From Candidatus Accumulibacter cognatus (GTDB lineage Bacteria > Pseudomonadota > Gammaproteobacteria > Burkholderiales > Rhodocyclaceae): a DNA stretch of 64,000 nt. The stretch lies in NCBI GenBank assembly GCA_013414765.1, contig CP058708.1, positions 310,001-374,000 on the forward strand, in the 5' to 3' direction. The notes below the pieces were generated by a model, which saw only the letters and a list, made by a program, of their open reading frames with translations, searched no databases and had not been told where the DNA came from. Both the position numbers and the translations under genes were made by a program. Positions 10,634 to 19,156 of the stretch are shown here, piece after piece (position 1 is the first letter of the stretch; every line of letters begins with the position of its first letter).

Positions 10634-11812
10634 TCAACTGCACGAACTGTCAAGAATCGAAGAATTCGCCGTGTTGCCACGGTTGCTGCCCGCCACCATC
10701 CGGAATTCATAAAGACGACATTCCAGCGCCCCGTTGAACAGAGGTGTCTTCTTGCTGGGAGTCAGACGGACCATTTTCGGCAGACGGGTGTCGGCGCTGA
10801 TCAGATAGCAGTTCCAGCCAGCGAAGCGGCGCTTCAGCGCACTGCCGAGCAAGGGGTAAAACTGAGCCAACTGGTCACGGTCAAAGACTCGTTCGGCGTA
10901 AGGCGGATTGCTGACCATCACGCCGTGCTCGGCTGGAGCCTTGATTTCAAGCAGGTCGCCGGTGCTTAAGGTAACCAGCGGCAGCAACCCGGCGCGGTCG
11001 AGATTGGCCAGCGCGGCGCGAACGGCAGCCGGCGAGAGATCGCTGCCAAAAATTCCCGCATCGGTAGCCGCCGCCTCCCCGGCACGCGCGGCCTCGAGCA
11101 GCCGCTGCCAGACCGCCAGATCAAAATGGCGTAGCTGCTCGAAGGCAAAGGGACGCCTCGCACCAGGCGCCACACCGAGAGCGATTTGCGCTGCTTCGAG
11201 CAAAAAGGTGCCACTGCCACACATCGGATCGAGCAGAGCGACGCCCGGCTGCCAGCCGCTGAGACGCAGAATTCCGGCAGCAAGGTTTTCCTTGATCGGT
11301 GCATCGACCGTCTTCTGGCGCAATCCGCGCTGGTAGAGTGGCGCGCCCGAGGTATCGAGGTAGAGAATGCATTCGTCCTTGCTGATGAACCCGTGTACCC
11401 GCAGGTCCGGCTGACGCGTATCGACACTCGGGCGCTTGCCGGTTTCGCGGCGAAAACGATCGCAGATCGCGTCCTTGATTCGCAGGGTTACGAATTCGAG
11501 GCTTTTCAACGGGCTCTTGACGGCGTTGACGTCCACCCGAAAGGTCTGCTCGGAAACGAACCACTTCGGCCAGGGAGTGTCAAGCGCCAGGCGATAGATG
11601 TCCTCTTCGTTGCGATAAGACGCCAGCGCTACTCGCCAGAGGATGCGCGTGGCAATCCGTGAGTACAGATTTGCACGGTAGCATACCGGCCAGTCGGCCA
11701 GGAAATGCACGCCACCGAAGATTGATTTGAGATCGCGTGCACCCGCCACCCTAAGGTCTTCAAGCAGCAGTTGCTCCAAGCCGCGCGGGCAGCTTGCAAA
11801 AAACGTTTCCAC
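10634..11812 (-). CDS. THUMP-domain class I RNA methyltransferase (RlmL N-terminal-like)
   Basis: 392 residues. An N-terminal ferredoxin-like/THUMP RNA-binding region (about 1-160, METFFASCPRGLEQLLLEDL onward) is followed by a Rossmann methyltransferase domain with motif I LLDPMCGSGTFLLEAA and motif IV VSNPPYAERV. This is the YcbY/RlmL N-half architecture that makes m2G in 23S rRNA. The RlmK (I-domain) half is absent, as in many non-enteric bacteria, so the exact target base is uncertain. The C-terminal ~20 residues (SNRGNTANSSILDSSCS) are serine/asparagine-rich and unlike the rest. Confidence 0.88.
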   Translation of the reverse strand: METFFASCPRGLEQLLLEDLRVAGARDLKSIFGGVHFLADWPVCYRANLYSRIATRILWRVALASYRNEEDIYRLALDTPWPKWFVSEQTFRVDVNAVKSPLKSLEFVTLRIKDAICDRFRRETGKRPSVDTRQPDLRVHGFISKDECILYLDTSGAPLYQRGLRQKTVDAPIKENLAAGILRLSGWQPGVALLDPMCGSGTFLLEAAQIALGVAPGARRPFAFEQLRHFDLAVWQRLLEAARAGEAAATDAGIFGSDLSPAAVRAALANLDRAGLLPLVTLSTGDLLEIKAPAEHGVMVSNPPYAERVFDRDQLAQFYPLLGSALKRRFAGWNCYLISADTRLPKMVRLTPSKKTPLFNGALECRLYEFRMVAGSNRGNTANSSILDSSCS

Positions 11813-11841
11813 GATTGATTGTCTCCCGACAGGCGTACGTA

Positions 11842-12258
11842 CTAGAATGGCTTGACCACGGCCAAGTAGGTCACCGCCAGTAGCACCAGGACCGGCAGTT
11901 CATTGAACCAACGGTACCAAACGTGGCCGTGGCGGTTGCGACCGGCCCGAAAGTCGCGTAAAAGCCGATTGCAATACGCGTGATAGGCCAGCAACGCCAC
12001 CACCAAAGCCGTCTTGACGTGCAACCAGCCACCCGAGAAACCGAAACCAAACCATAGCCAGAGGCCCAGGGCAACCGCCAGAGCGGCGATCGGAGTCATG
12101 AAACGGTAGAGCTTGCCGGCCATCAGCAGCAGGCGGTCACGCTCGGCAACACTGCTCGAGGCCACCATCGCCAGATTGACAAAAATCCGTGGCAGGTAGA
12201 ACAGGCCAGCAAACCAGCTGACCACCATCCAGAGATGCAATACCTTGACGATCAGCAT
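11842..12258 (-). CDS. hemJ: HemJ-type protoporphyrinogen IX oxidase (UPF0093)
   Basis: Four-helix integral membrane protein of 138 residues. HemJ proteins oxidise protoporphyrinogen IX to protoporphyrin IX in haem synthesis when HemG and HemY are absent. The N-terminal signature VKVLHLWMVVSWFAGLFYLP contains the conserved His of the family; further helices include GWLHVKTALVVALLAYHAYC and ELPVLVLLAVTYLAVV. It overlaps the end of the epimerase gene by 7 nt. The older label 'CopD family' would also fit the hydrophobic pattern. Confidence 0.85.
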   Translation of the reverse strand: MLIVKVLHLWMVVSWFAGLFYLPRIFVNLAMVASSSVAERDRLLLMAGKLYRFMTPIAALAVALGLWLWFGFGFSGGWLHVKTALVVALLAYHAYCNRLLRDFRAGRNRHGHVWYRWFNELPVLVLLAVTYLAVVKPF

Positions 12259-13157
12259 CGGTGCTTCCTTTCCGCACGAGCCGCAGCGACACCGTCCTCG
12301 ACCCTGCTATAGCGCAGCCTGACGTGCAGTTCCTTCTTGATCCGCTGGTTGCTCAGACGGCGCGATTCGCTCATGAAAGACAACTGCAGGGGCGACAGTT
12401 GCTGCTCGGCGTCGTGACGCGAAAGACGCGGCACTCGCGGCAGATCGAAACGATCGGCAATGAGATCGAAATACTCGCCCATTCTGATTTCCGAATCGTC
12501 GCTCGCATTGTAGGTGCGGTTGCTGCGCCCATAACGCAGCGCGGCACAGGTCAGCATCACCAGATCCTCGGCATGGATGTGGTTGGTATAGACATCGTCG
12601 GTCGTGCACAGCGCCGGCGTCCTTTTTTGCAAACGCTCGATCGGCAGGCGATCCGCAGCATAGATGCCAGGAACACGCAGGATGCTGACAACGACGCCGC
12701 GCTGGCCAAAAGCGCGTAACTGGCGCTCGGCGTCAACACGGCGGCAGGCGCGTGCCGTCTTCGGCCGCAGGCTGCGCGTCTCGTCAATCCGTTCCCCCCG
12801 GCAATCGCCATAGACACCACTAGTGCTTATATACACGATGCGCTGTGGTAGACTCCTGCCGCGGGCCAACGCAGCAAGCAATGCGCTGGTACGGGTATCG
12901 CGCTGTCCGCTGAAAGGGCTTCGTCGATCGGTGTTCGGCGGCGGGGCCAGATGAACGATGACGTCAGCGAGACCGGCAATGCGTTGCAGACTGGCGGGCT
13001 GATCGAGGTCCGCCAGGATGGGTCGGGCACCCCTTGCGCGCCAGAAGGCGCACTGCCCAGGGTCGCGTAACAGCGCGAAAACGCGATAATGGCCCAGCAG
13101 GCGAGGAAGCAAGCGGCTGGCAATGTCACCGCAACCGACGATCAAGAGTTTTTGCAC
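12252..13157 (-). CDS. NAD-dependent epimerase/dehydratase family protein (YeeZ-like)
   Basis: Extended short-chain dehydrogenase fold, 301 residues. An N-terminal Rossmann glycine motif LLIVGCGDIASRLLPRLL is followed by DVIVHLAPPPN and the active-site region IVYISTSGVYGDC, where the Tyr of the catalytic pair sits in VYGD. The substrate is unknown. It is translationally coupled to hemJ by a 7-nt overlap. It is divergent from the reductase at 13197, only 39 nt away, so the two promoters must overlap. Confidence 0.85.
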   Translation of the reverse strand: MQKLLIVGCGDIASRLLPRLLGHYRVFALLRDPGQCAFWRARGARPILADLDQPASLQRIAGLADVIVHLAPPPNTDRRSPFSGQRDTRTSALLAALARGRSLPQRIVYISTSGVYGDCRGERIDETRSLRPKTARACRRVDAERQLRAFGQRGVVVSILRVPGIYAADRLPIERLQKRTPALCTTDDVYTNHIHAEDLVMLTCAALRYGRSNRTYNASDDSEIRMGEYFDLIADRFDLPRVPRLSRHDAEQQLSPLQLSFMSESRRLSNQRIKKELHVRLRYSRVEDGVAAARAERKHRC

Positions 13158-13196
13158 CGCGCAATTTTACCGGATTCAGGCATCCGTGGAGAGTCA

Positions 13197-14288
13197 ATGG
13201 GTTTTCAGGTCAGTGTTCAGCCAAGCCGGCACACCTTTCACGCCGAGCCTGACGAGACAATTCTCGACGCCGCACTGCGTCAGGGATTGAGTCTTCCGTA
13301 CGGCTGCCGGGATGGGGTTTGTGGCACCTGCCGGGGGAAAGTCCTGAGCGGCGAACTGGCGCACGGCAAAGCCCAGCTCGAGGTGCTCAGTGAGGCCGAC
13401 CGCCAGGCCGGCTTTGCCCTCTTTTGCTGCGCCATGGCGAGAAGCGACCTGTGCCTGGAGAGCCGGGAAATCCGCTCGACTGAGGATATTCCGATCAGAA
13501 CCTTGCCGGCACGTGTGCACAAGCTCACGCGCGCCGCCCCGGACGTGATCATCATCGACCTCAAACTGCCCGCCAGTGAGCGCCTGCAGTTTCTCGCCGG
13601 CCAATACGTGGACATTCTACTCAAGGAAGGCCGGCACCGCTCGTTCTCGCTGGCCAACGCACCGCATGCGGACGACTTTCTTCAACTGCATGTTCGGCAG
13701 GTACCAGGCGGCCAGTTCACCAGACACGTCTTCGAAGCCATGAAGGAACGAGACCTGCTACGCCTGCGCGGGCCACACGGCAGCTTCTTCATGCGCGAGG
13801 ACTCCCGGAAACCGATGCTGCTGGTTGCCGGCGGCACCGGCTTTGCACCGATCAAGGCGATTGTCGAACATGCCATCGCGGAAGCATGCACCAGGCCCAT
13901 GCACGTCTATTGGGGGGGGCGCTGTCGCGCCGACCTTTACCTTCTGGCCCTTGCCGAACAGTGGTCTGTGCAGCATCCCCATATTCATTTCACGCCGGTC
14001 CTGTCCGACTCGCCGTCCGCAGAACACTGGCCGGGTCGACGTGGTCTGGTGCATGCAGTGGCCATGGCCGATCACCCCTGGCTTGCTGACTACCAGGCCT
14101 ATGTCTGTGGTTCACCGGATATGGTGACCGCCGCCAGGCAAGATTTTCTGACCAATTGCCAGTTGCCGGCAGAGGAGTTCTTTGCTGACTCCTTCGACTT
14201 TGCTGCCGATACGCTGGCGGCAATGAGGGCGAATCGTGTGCTGCCTACGAGCCATCCTTCCGACACCAGGGTTGCCTCAGATGAATGA
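13197..14288 (+). CDS. 2Fe-2S ferredoxin/FAD/NAD(P)H reductase (AscD-like)
   Basis: 363-residue three-domain electron-transfer enzyme. The N-terminal plant-type ferredoxin (about 1-90) has cluster cysteines in YGCRDGVCGTCRGKVLSG and FALFCCAMA. The FAD-binding barrel has GRHRSFSLANAP, and the NAD(P)H domain has LLVAGGTGFAPIKAIVEHA. It resembles proteins annotated as CDP-6-deoxy-delta-3,4-glucoseen reductase, but the partner oxygenase or dehydratase is not in the window. The start ATG at 13197 follows GGAGAG; upstream in-frame codons are antisense to the epimerase. Its last codons overlap the start of the EAL-HDOD gene. Confidence 0.9.
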   Translation: MGFQVSVQPSRHTFHAEPDETILDAALRQGLSLPYGCRDGVCGTCRGKVLSGELAHGKAQLEVLSEADRQAGFALFCCAMARSDLCLESREIRSTEDIPIRTLPARVHKLTRAAPDVIIIDLKLPASERLQFLAGQYVDILLKEGRHRSFSLANAPHADDFLQLHVRQVPGGQFTRHVFEAMKERDLLRLRGPHGSFFMREDSRKPMLLVAGGTGFAPIKAIVEHAIAEACTRPMHVYWGGRCRADLYLLALAEQWSVQHPHIHFTPVLSDSPSAEHWPGRRGLVHAVAMADHPWLADYQAYVCGSPDMVTAARQDFLTNCQLPAEEFFADSFDFAADTLAAMRANRVLPTSHPSDTRVASDE

Positions 14289-15453
14289 AGTGTTCATGTC
14301 CCGCCAAGCGCTGGTCAATCGCCAGAGCCGAATCATCGCCACCCGTCTGACACTGCATCTGGGCAATGGCGGCAGCATGCAGGACGCAGTGAGTGCCCTC
14401 AGCGCGCTAGCCGAGGTCTGGCCACCGGGAGGAAAGCCGGTGTTCATCAGTTGCGGCAGCAGCTGTGATGCCAGCCTGCTCGACTGGACGACCCCGGAAA
14501 ACGCGACCCTCGAATTCTCTGCTGCAACCCTGCTCAGCCCGCATGGACCGGACCTGATTGCCGCGCTGGAGACCTGGCAGCCGACGGTATGCTTGCATTT
14601 TGATCCGCAAGCGGCGCAGGCCTTGACGATCGGTCTGCCATACCGCTTTATCGGTTTCGACGCACACCGCTTCACGCCATCCCAACTCAAGCTGCTCGCT
14701 GCCCGGACACGCTCGCTCGGTATTGGCATTGCTTTCAATGTCGATACCCCCGAGGATTTCCGGGCTTGCATCGATGCGGGAATGACTGCCGCTGCCGGCT
14801 GGTTTTTCACCTCGCCAAGCGGTGTATCGGCAAAGAAGCTCAGTGCCGGGCAGGCGAACATCGTACGGGTGCTCAACCTGGTTCGCAAGAATGCCGACAT
14901 TCGGGAAATCGAAGACGCGCTCAAGCTCGATGTCGCAATTTCGTACAAATTGCTGCGCTACATCAATTCAGCCGGTTTCGGCCTGTCCTGTGAAATCCAG
15001 TCGTTCCGGCACGCCGTCAGCATGCTCGGCTACGACAAGCTCAACCGCTGGTTGTCCCTGCTGTTATCGACAGCAAGCAAGGACCCGATGGCGCCCGCGC
15101 TGATGTATACCGCCCTGCTCAGAGCGCGCCTGATGGAGTTGCTCGCCAGTGGTCTGGTCGACAAGTCGGAGTACGACAATCTCTTCATCACCGGCGCTTT
15201 CTCTTTGCTCGACGCCTTGCTCGGCGTCGGCATGGAGCATGTGCTCGAAGCAATGCGCCTGCCTGAACCGATCTGTGATGCCCTGCTCGGCAGAGGCGGT
15301 CGCTATCAGCCTTTTCTCGATCTGGCGTTGGCCAGCGAGGGCAATGATGGCGAGGTGATCGCAGAGCAAGCAGCCATGCTTGGACTGACCGCCACAGATT
15401 TCAATCGCGCCCAGATACAGGCGCTGGCCTTCGCCGATGCGATGGAGTTCTAG
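14281..15453 (+). CDS. EAL-HDOD (YuxH-type) signalling protein
   Basis: 390 residues. The N-terminal ~190 residues follow the EAL fold (opening MSRQALVNRQSRIIATRLTL) but lack the EAL catalytic motif and metal-binding glutamates, so no phosphodiesterase activity is expected. The C-terminal HDOD domain is recognisable (DVAISYKLLRYINSAGFGLS, SFRHAVSMLGYDKLNRWLSL). The family is linked to c-di-GMP or regulatory protein-protein signalling. The ATG at 14281 overlaps the stop of the upstream reductase by 8 nt, so the two are co-translated. Confidence 0.85.
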   Translation: MNEVFMSRQALVNRQSRIIATRLTLHLGNGGSMQDAVSALSALAEVWPPGGKPVFISCGSSCDASLLDWTTPENATLEFSAATLLSPHGPDLIAALETWQPTVCLHFDPQAAQALTIGLPYRFIGFDAHRFTPSQLKLLAARTRSLGIGIAFNVDTPEDFRACIDAGMTAAAGWFFTSPSGVSAKKLSAGQANIVRVLNLVRKNADIREIEDALKLDVAISYKLLRYINSAGFGLSCEIQSFRHAVSMLGYDKLNRWLSLLLSTASKDPMAPALMYTALLRARLMELLASGLVDKSEYDNLFITGAFSLLDALLGVGMEHVLEAMRLPEPICDALLGRGGRYQPFLDLALASEGNDGEVIAEQAAMLGLTATDFNRAQIQALAFADAMEF

Positions 15454-15632
15454 GTCCGTTGACATTCAATCCTGATCGCAGAGCCCGGCGAAAGCGGCCG
15501 ATCCATCAACCCAAGAACTGTCGTGAAACCGGCGAGGGCCCTTCGAAAGGCCCGCCTTGCGTGCGGCTCAATGCGTACGGTCGCAGCAGTCGCGGAACCC
15601 CAGATTACCCTCACTTTCCTGGATGGGCTGTG
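15454..15632. other. Intergenic region between convergent genes
   Basis: No gene is supported. A GC-rich hairpin (GGGCC and GGCCC around a CTTCGAAA loop, near 15538-15555) could stop transcription from either side but has no T-run. Confidence 0.4.
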
Positions 15633-16577
15633 TTACTCGTGAGCCTGCGGCGGATTGCCGTTCATCCGGTACACCAGCCCGGTCTTGGTTGTTCCCAGGG
15701 ACAGCCAGTCGCGACCGGTCGTTTGCAGTGCAATGAAAAACTGACGGCAGCGTTGCATGGCCTTCTCGTGCAGTTCGTCCTGGCGAGTGAACTTGGCCTG
15801 AAATGCGAACTCACCGCAGAGCGGCTTGTGCGTACCGCGCTCGCGCCAGATCGCAATATTGGCGTCGGCGGTAACCCCGTGGCCAAAATCGAAGGTTCCG
15901 AGGTCCTGCAGGATCTCCTCGACGATCGCGCCGTTGACCAGCGCCAACTGGTCGTCGCCTGCAAGCTTCAGGGAGTCCAAAGCCGGGAACATCCGCGCCA
16001 GACCGCTCAGGAAAGCGTGTGCGCTTTCAGGTTCCTGGCTCAGGGGGAATTGCGCGTTGTGTGAGAACAGCAGGCGATACGACCCGACCTGATCTTTCAA
16101 CGGAAGCGCCTCTGCTTTGAACTTGATCCGATAGTGGCCGGCAATCTGCGGCCGCACGTCCAGGTCCGCGGCCGTCTGCATATCCGGATGGCGGAATTTG
16201 AAGACGATCTCCGGTTCCCCTGCGGGAAAACCGTCTTCGTAGGTGACGCGCTGCCGCAGGATGAACGCATTGTTATAAAGGCGGAAGTCGGCAGTGTCAA
16301 AAAACTCGACCTCCCGCACCTGTGGCTTTAGGGTCACCCCCTTGTTTGAAAAACCAATCCCGAACTCTTTCGCTGTCTGACGCGCGAGTTCTCCGTACTC
16401 GAAGAATATTTTTGCAGAGACGAAACGATCGGGTTTCAGGATCAGCTTGCACTCGAGATACTGCACCTCGTCGAGCGGATGACCGTCCGAGTACTTGCCC
16501 TGTTTGAGCTGGAGAAACCGCTTGTCACCCATGCCTTCGTCAGATTTCTGCATCGTGCCGTTTTCCTGGTTCGCCAT
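15633..16577 (-). CDS. CYTH-like (triphosphate-tunnel-fold) protein, function unknown
   Basis: 314 residues with no signal peptide. Several features suggest a CYTH/VTC-type beta-barrel. An N-terminal strand has acidic-x-basic spacing (YLECKLILKPDRF). The strand-turn-strand VEFFDTADFRLYNNAFILRQR resembles the CYTH 'yFDTpd..L...g..LR.R' core and continues into EPEIVFKFRHPD. Later come basic residues in HYRIKFKAEALP and a closing GEFAFQAKF strand. CYTH proteins bind triphosphate or polyphosphate-like ligands (adenylate cyclase CyaB, thiamine triphosphatase, inorganic triphosphatase, yeast VTC4). I infer the fold from pattern only; catalysis is not shown. It lies 67 nt downstream of the FUSC membrane protein on the same strand and is probably in an operon with it. 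Confidence 0.55.
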   Translation of the reverse strand: MANQENGTMQKSDEGMGDKRFLQLKQGKYSDGHPLDEVQYLECKLILKPDRFVSAKIFFEYGELARQTAKEFGIGFSNKGVTLKPQVREVEFFDTADFRLYNNAFILRQRVTYEDGFPAGEPEIVFKFRHPDMQTAADLDVRPQIAGHYRIKFKAEALPLKDQVGSYRLLFSHNAQFPLSQEPESAHAFLSGLARMFPALDSLKLAGDDQLALVNGAIVEEILQDLGTFDFGHGVTADANIAIWRERGTHKPLCGEFAFQAKFTRQDELHEKAMQRCRQFFIALQTTGRDWLSLGTTKTGLVYRMNGNPPQAHE

Positions 16578-16644
16578 TTCGCTTGGTCCCTTTATTGTAA
16601 AAAAACGTTACTAAACCCCCGATCGCGGGTAACTTGATGAAGCA

Positions 16645-17736
16645 TCATGGTGCTGACGCACCGCTTGCCTTGCCGGCAACGCGCACCGGCCAGATTCTCG
16701 ACATCAGCCAAGTGAAAAACAGGCCAACAATGCAACCGAGCAGGACCTCGATCACGCGCATCAAGCCGTCTTCTATGCCGACTTCCTTGGAATGATGCAT
16801 CAGCCCCGAGGCAATCACCAGCGCAGCAGTGATCGGTGCCTGACGCCACATCGCCGGTACGCGAACGACGTAGGTCGAGAGCAGGACTGTCACCGCCATG
16901 GCCAGCGGCAGCTTCCACTGGCTCGAACTGCCGATGACCAGGAACAGCAAGCCGACGGTACAGCCAAGCAAGGTATTGAAAATCCGTCCACGGAAAGTGG
17001 CCATCGCCTCGTGCATGTTCGGATCGCTCACGGCGATCATCGCGCTGATTGCCCAGATCGGATTGGTCCCGATACCCATCTGCAGCAACAACCAAAGCGT
17101 GCCACTCGCGATAAAGATGTGCGAGGCGAAACGCACGCCGACGAGATCGGCTTGCCGAAGTCGCTGTATGGCGCTCGGCAGCCGATCGAAGCCAGGCGTG
17201 TTCTGCCCGCCCGTTTCTCCTGATCGACGATGTGCAGACGACGCCAGAATCTCCTGTCGCCTCTCGCGCCGAGCCTCGATGAGTTCGAGTTGGCGATTCT
17301 GAAAACTTTGCACGATGGTGAACAGGACACCGGTGGACCAGGCAAAAGTCATCAAGCCGGCAATGGCGATCATGCCTTCAAGCAAATTCCATTCGTCAGA
17401 CAAACTGATGCTGCTGCCCAGAGTAGTGTATTCCAGGAGCGCGAAATAGAACGACGTGCCAAACTTGGGAATGGACCCTGTGATGACGAAGAAAGCTGCC
17501 CAGACGGCGATCTCGAGCAGATGCACCAGCATGATCAGCCAGCTTGCAAGAATGATGTTGCCGAGCCCCCAAAGGAAGGAATGCGTGCCATTCGCCCTGT
17601 GCTCTAGGGTACGGCTTATATCGATCGTCAGGATCATGCCGAACCCATGCACGGCCATGGTCGCGGCGACCAGCACGATGCCCCAGGTCACCTCGGTAAC
17701 AGAGGTGATGTATTCGGGAATGGGTATATCGTTCAT
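16645..17736 (-). CDS. FUSC-family membrane protein with an N-terminal two-helix channel-like domain
   Basis: 363 residues, integral inner-membrane protein. Residues about 15-145 hold helices arranged like a two-helix potassium-channel pore: FYFALLEYTTLGSSISL (about 97-112), then a helix including LMTFAWSTGVLFTIVQ. The selectivity filter expected after TTLG (GYG-D) is replaced by SS. After a basic linker (about 145-200), four to six helices of the FUSC/aromatic-acid-exporter type follow (GTLWLLLQMGIGTNPIWAIS, RIFNTLLGCTVGLLFLVIG, EVLLGCIVGLFFTWLM). Transport substrate is unknown. It is probably co-transcribed with the downstream CYTH-like gene. Confidence 0.75.
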   Translation of the reverse strand: MNDIPIPEYITSVTEVTWGIVLVAATMAVHGFGMILTIDISRTLEHRANGTHSFLWGLGNIILASWLIMLVHLLEIAVWAAFFVITGSIPKFGTSFYFALLEYTTLGSSISLSDEWNLLEGMIAIAGLMTFAWSTGVLFTIVQSFQNRQLELIEARRERRQEILASSAHRRSGETGGQNTPGFDRLPSAIQRLRQADLVGVRFASHIFIASGTLWLLLQMGIGTNPIWAISAMIAVSDPNMHEAMATFRGRIFNTLLGCTVGLLFLVIGSSSQWKLPLAMAVTVLLSTYVVRVPAMWRQAPITAALVIASGLMHHSKEVGIEDGLMRVIEVLLGCIVGLFFTWLMSRIWPVRVAGKASGASAP

Positions 17737-18264
17737 GCAGGGATGGTTTTCACGGGTTCATCCACAGGCGCTGCGCAAGGTAGCAGTGGCGGGTGTGCTG
17801 TGACAGGTTGCGACGAAATATAGTCTCCGAATGAATATACCCATTGGCAGTAGAGCCTTCCTCTGAAACGTGCTTGGCACACTCCTTGGCGTCATGGCGC
17901 GAGAGTGTAGCATGGGGATCGGCTGTGCTCCGGCCTATCCGGTTGTTAACGCTCCCTATGCATCTTCTGCACTTTCCGGGTAGAACCGGGTAGCTTCTCG
18001 GAAAGTGGTGTAAAAGCGCTCAATAAGGAAGCTGATCAGGACCTTGCATGTCAAATACGCGCGTGCCAATCCGGGCACACCTCCTAACATCGATCGCCTG
18101 TTCGCGCCGCTCGAAAAAAACCGGACACTCCGAACCTGGCATGTCTTTGCGGTATGAGATTGGGGCAGAACTCCCTGGCAGAACCGATCCACTGAGTTGA
18201 GGTTGAGTTTCCTGGCGGGTGACAGGATAATTCGCGTTTCCAGCTACCCGGTCAATGATTGCCC
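17737..18264. other. 527-bp intergenic region without a supported gene
   Basis: Short open frames exist on both strands (for example 17956-18192 minus), but none has a convincing ribosome site or recognisable protein. The region separates the divergent FUSC and cyclophilin genes and must hold both promoters; I could not pick them confidently. Confidence 0.5.
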
Positions 18265-19140
18265 ATGAACACCATTCTGCGTCTGCTGCGTCCAGGCCTG
18301 TTGGCCATCGTCAGCCTTGCCCTGGCGACCACTGTGTGGGCTCAATCCACGATGGTCCGATTGCACACCACGCAGGGCGCGATCGACATCCAACTCTACG
18401 ACACCGCTGCACCGAAGACGGTGGCCAACTTCCTCAGCTATGTACGCAGCGGCGCCTACACGGACAACTTCATCCACCGCAGCATACCCGGTTTCGTCGT
18501 GCAGTTGGGCGGGTATGCGTGGCCCGCCAGCGGCTATGCCGGCCACATCACCACCTTTCCTCCGGTGGTCAACGAATTCAGCGTCGCACGCTCAAATGTG
18601 CGCGGCACGGTGGCGATGGCCAAGCTCGGTGGTGACCCTAACAGTGCCACCAGCGAGTTTTTCTTCAATCTGGTCAACAACGCGGCCAACCTGGACACCC
18701 AGAATGGCGGTTTCACGGTGTTTGGCCGGGTGACCACGCCAGGCATGGCCGTTGTGGACAGGATAGCGGCACTGGGCACGGTCAATGCCGGTGGCGCTTT
18801 TACCAATCTGCCGGTGGTCAACTTCAGCGGCAGCACCATCCTGCGCGAGCATGTGCTTCACCTGACCGATGTGACTGAGTTCCCACCCCTCTTTGCTCAG
18901 AGCGATTCGGATCGCATCTTCAACTATCTCGAGGCAGCGTATCCGCAGTATCTTTCGCCTTCGCACGGCCAGGCCGGCGTGGCATCTGGCTATACCTTCC
19001 GCTACTACGCCGGCTCCAACGCCTACGTGGCCACCGCCAATGACAAGGTCTGGTATCTGCTGCCGTCGATCTCTCCCGACATTGGCCTGCTGGGGGACAA
19101 GGCGTTCTGGCTGAGTATCGCGGTGCAGGCCGGCTACTGA
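18265..19140 (+). CDS. Secreted cyclophilin-type peptidyl-prolyl isomerase with extra C-terminal domain
   Basis: 291 residues. The signal peptide is RPGLLAIVSLALATTVWA, with cleavage likely after AQS, so it acts in the periplasm or outside. The cyclophilin domain (about 30-195) includes FIHRSIPGFVVQLGGYA, NSATSEFFFNLVNNA and GFTVFGRVTTPGM. The C-terminal ~90 residues form a second module (SDRIFNYLEAAYPQYLSPSH, SGYTFRYYAGSNAYVA) resembling a small aromatic-rich domain found at the end of many betaproteobacterial secreted proteins. The start is the ATG at 18265; a TTG six bases upstream is less likely. Confidence 0.88.
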   Translation: MNTILRLLRPGLLAIVSLALATTVWAQSTMVRLHTTQGAIDIQLYDTAAPKTVANFLSYVRSGAYTDNFIHRSIPGFVVQLGGYAWPASGYAGHITTFPPVVNEFSVARSNVRGTVAMAKLGGDPNSATSEFFFNLVNNAANLDTQNGGFTVFGRVTTPGMAVVDRIAALGTVNAGGAFTNLPVVNFSGSTILREHVLHLTDVTEFPPLFAQSDSDRIFNYLEAAYPQYLSPSHGQAGVASGYTFRYYAGSNAYVATANDKVWYLLPSISPDIGLLGDKAFWLSIAVQAGY

Positions 19141-19156
19141 TGATGACCGACCACCG

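Noticed and set aside
17956-18192. A 78-codon minus-strand frame between the FUSC and cyclophilin genes
   Set aside because: No recognisable family, no ribosome site, and composition unlike neighbouring genes.
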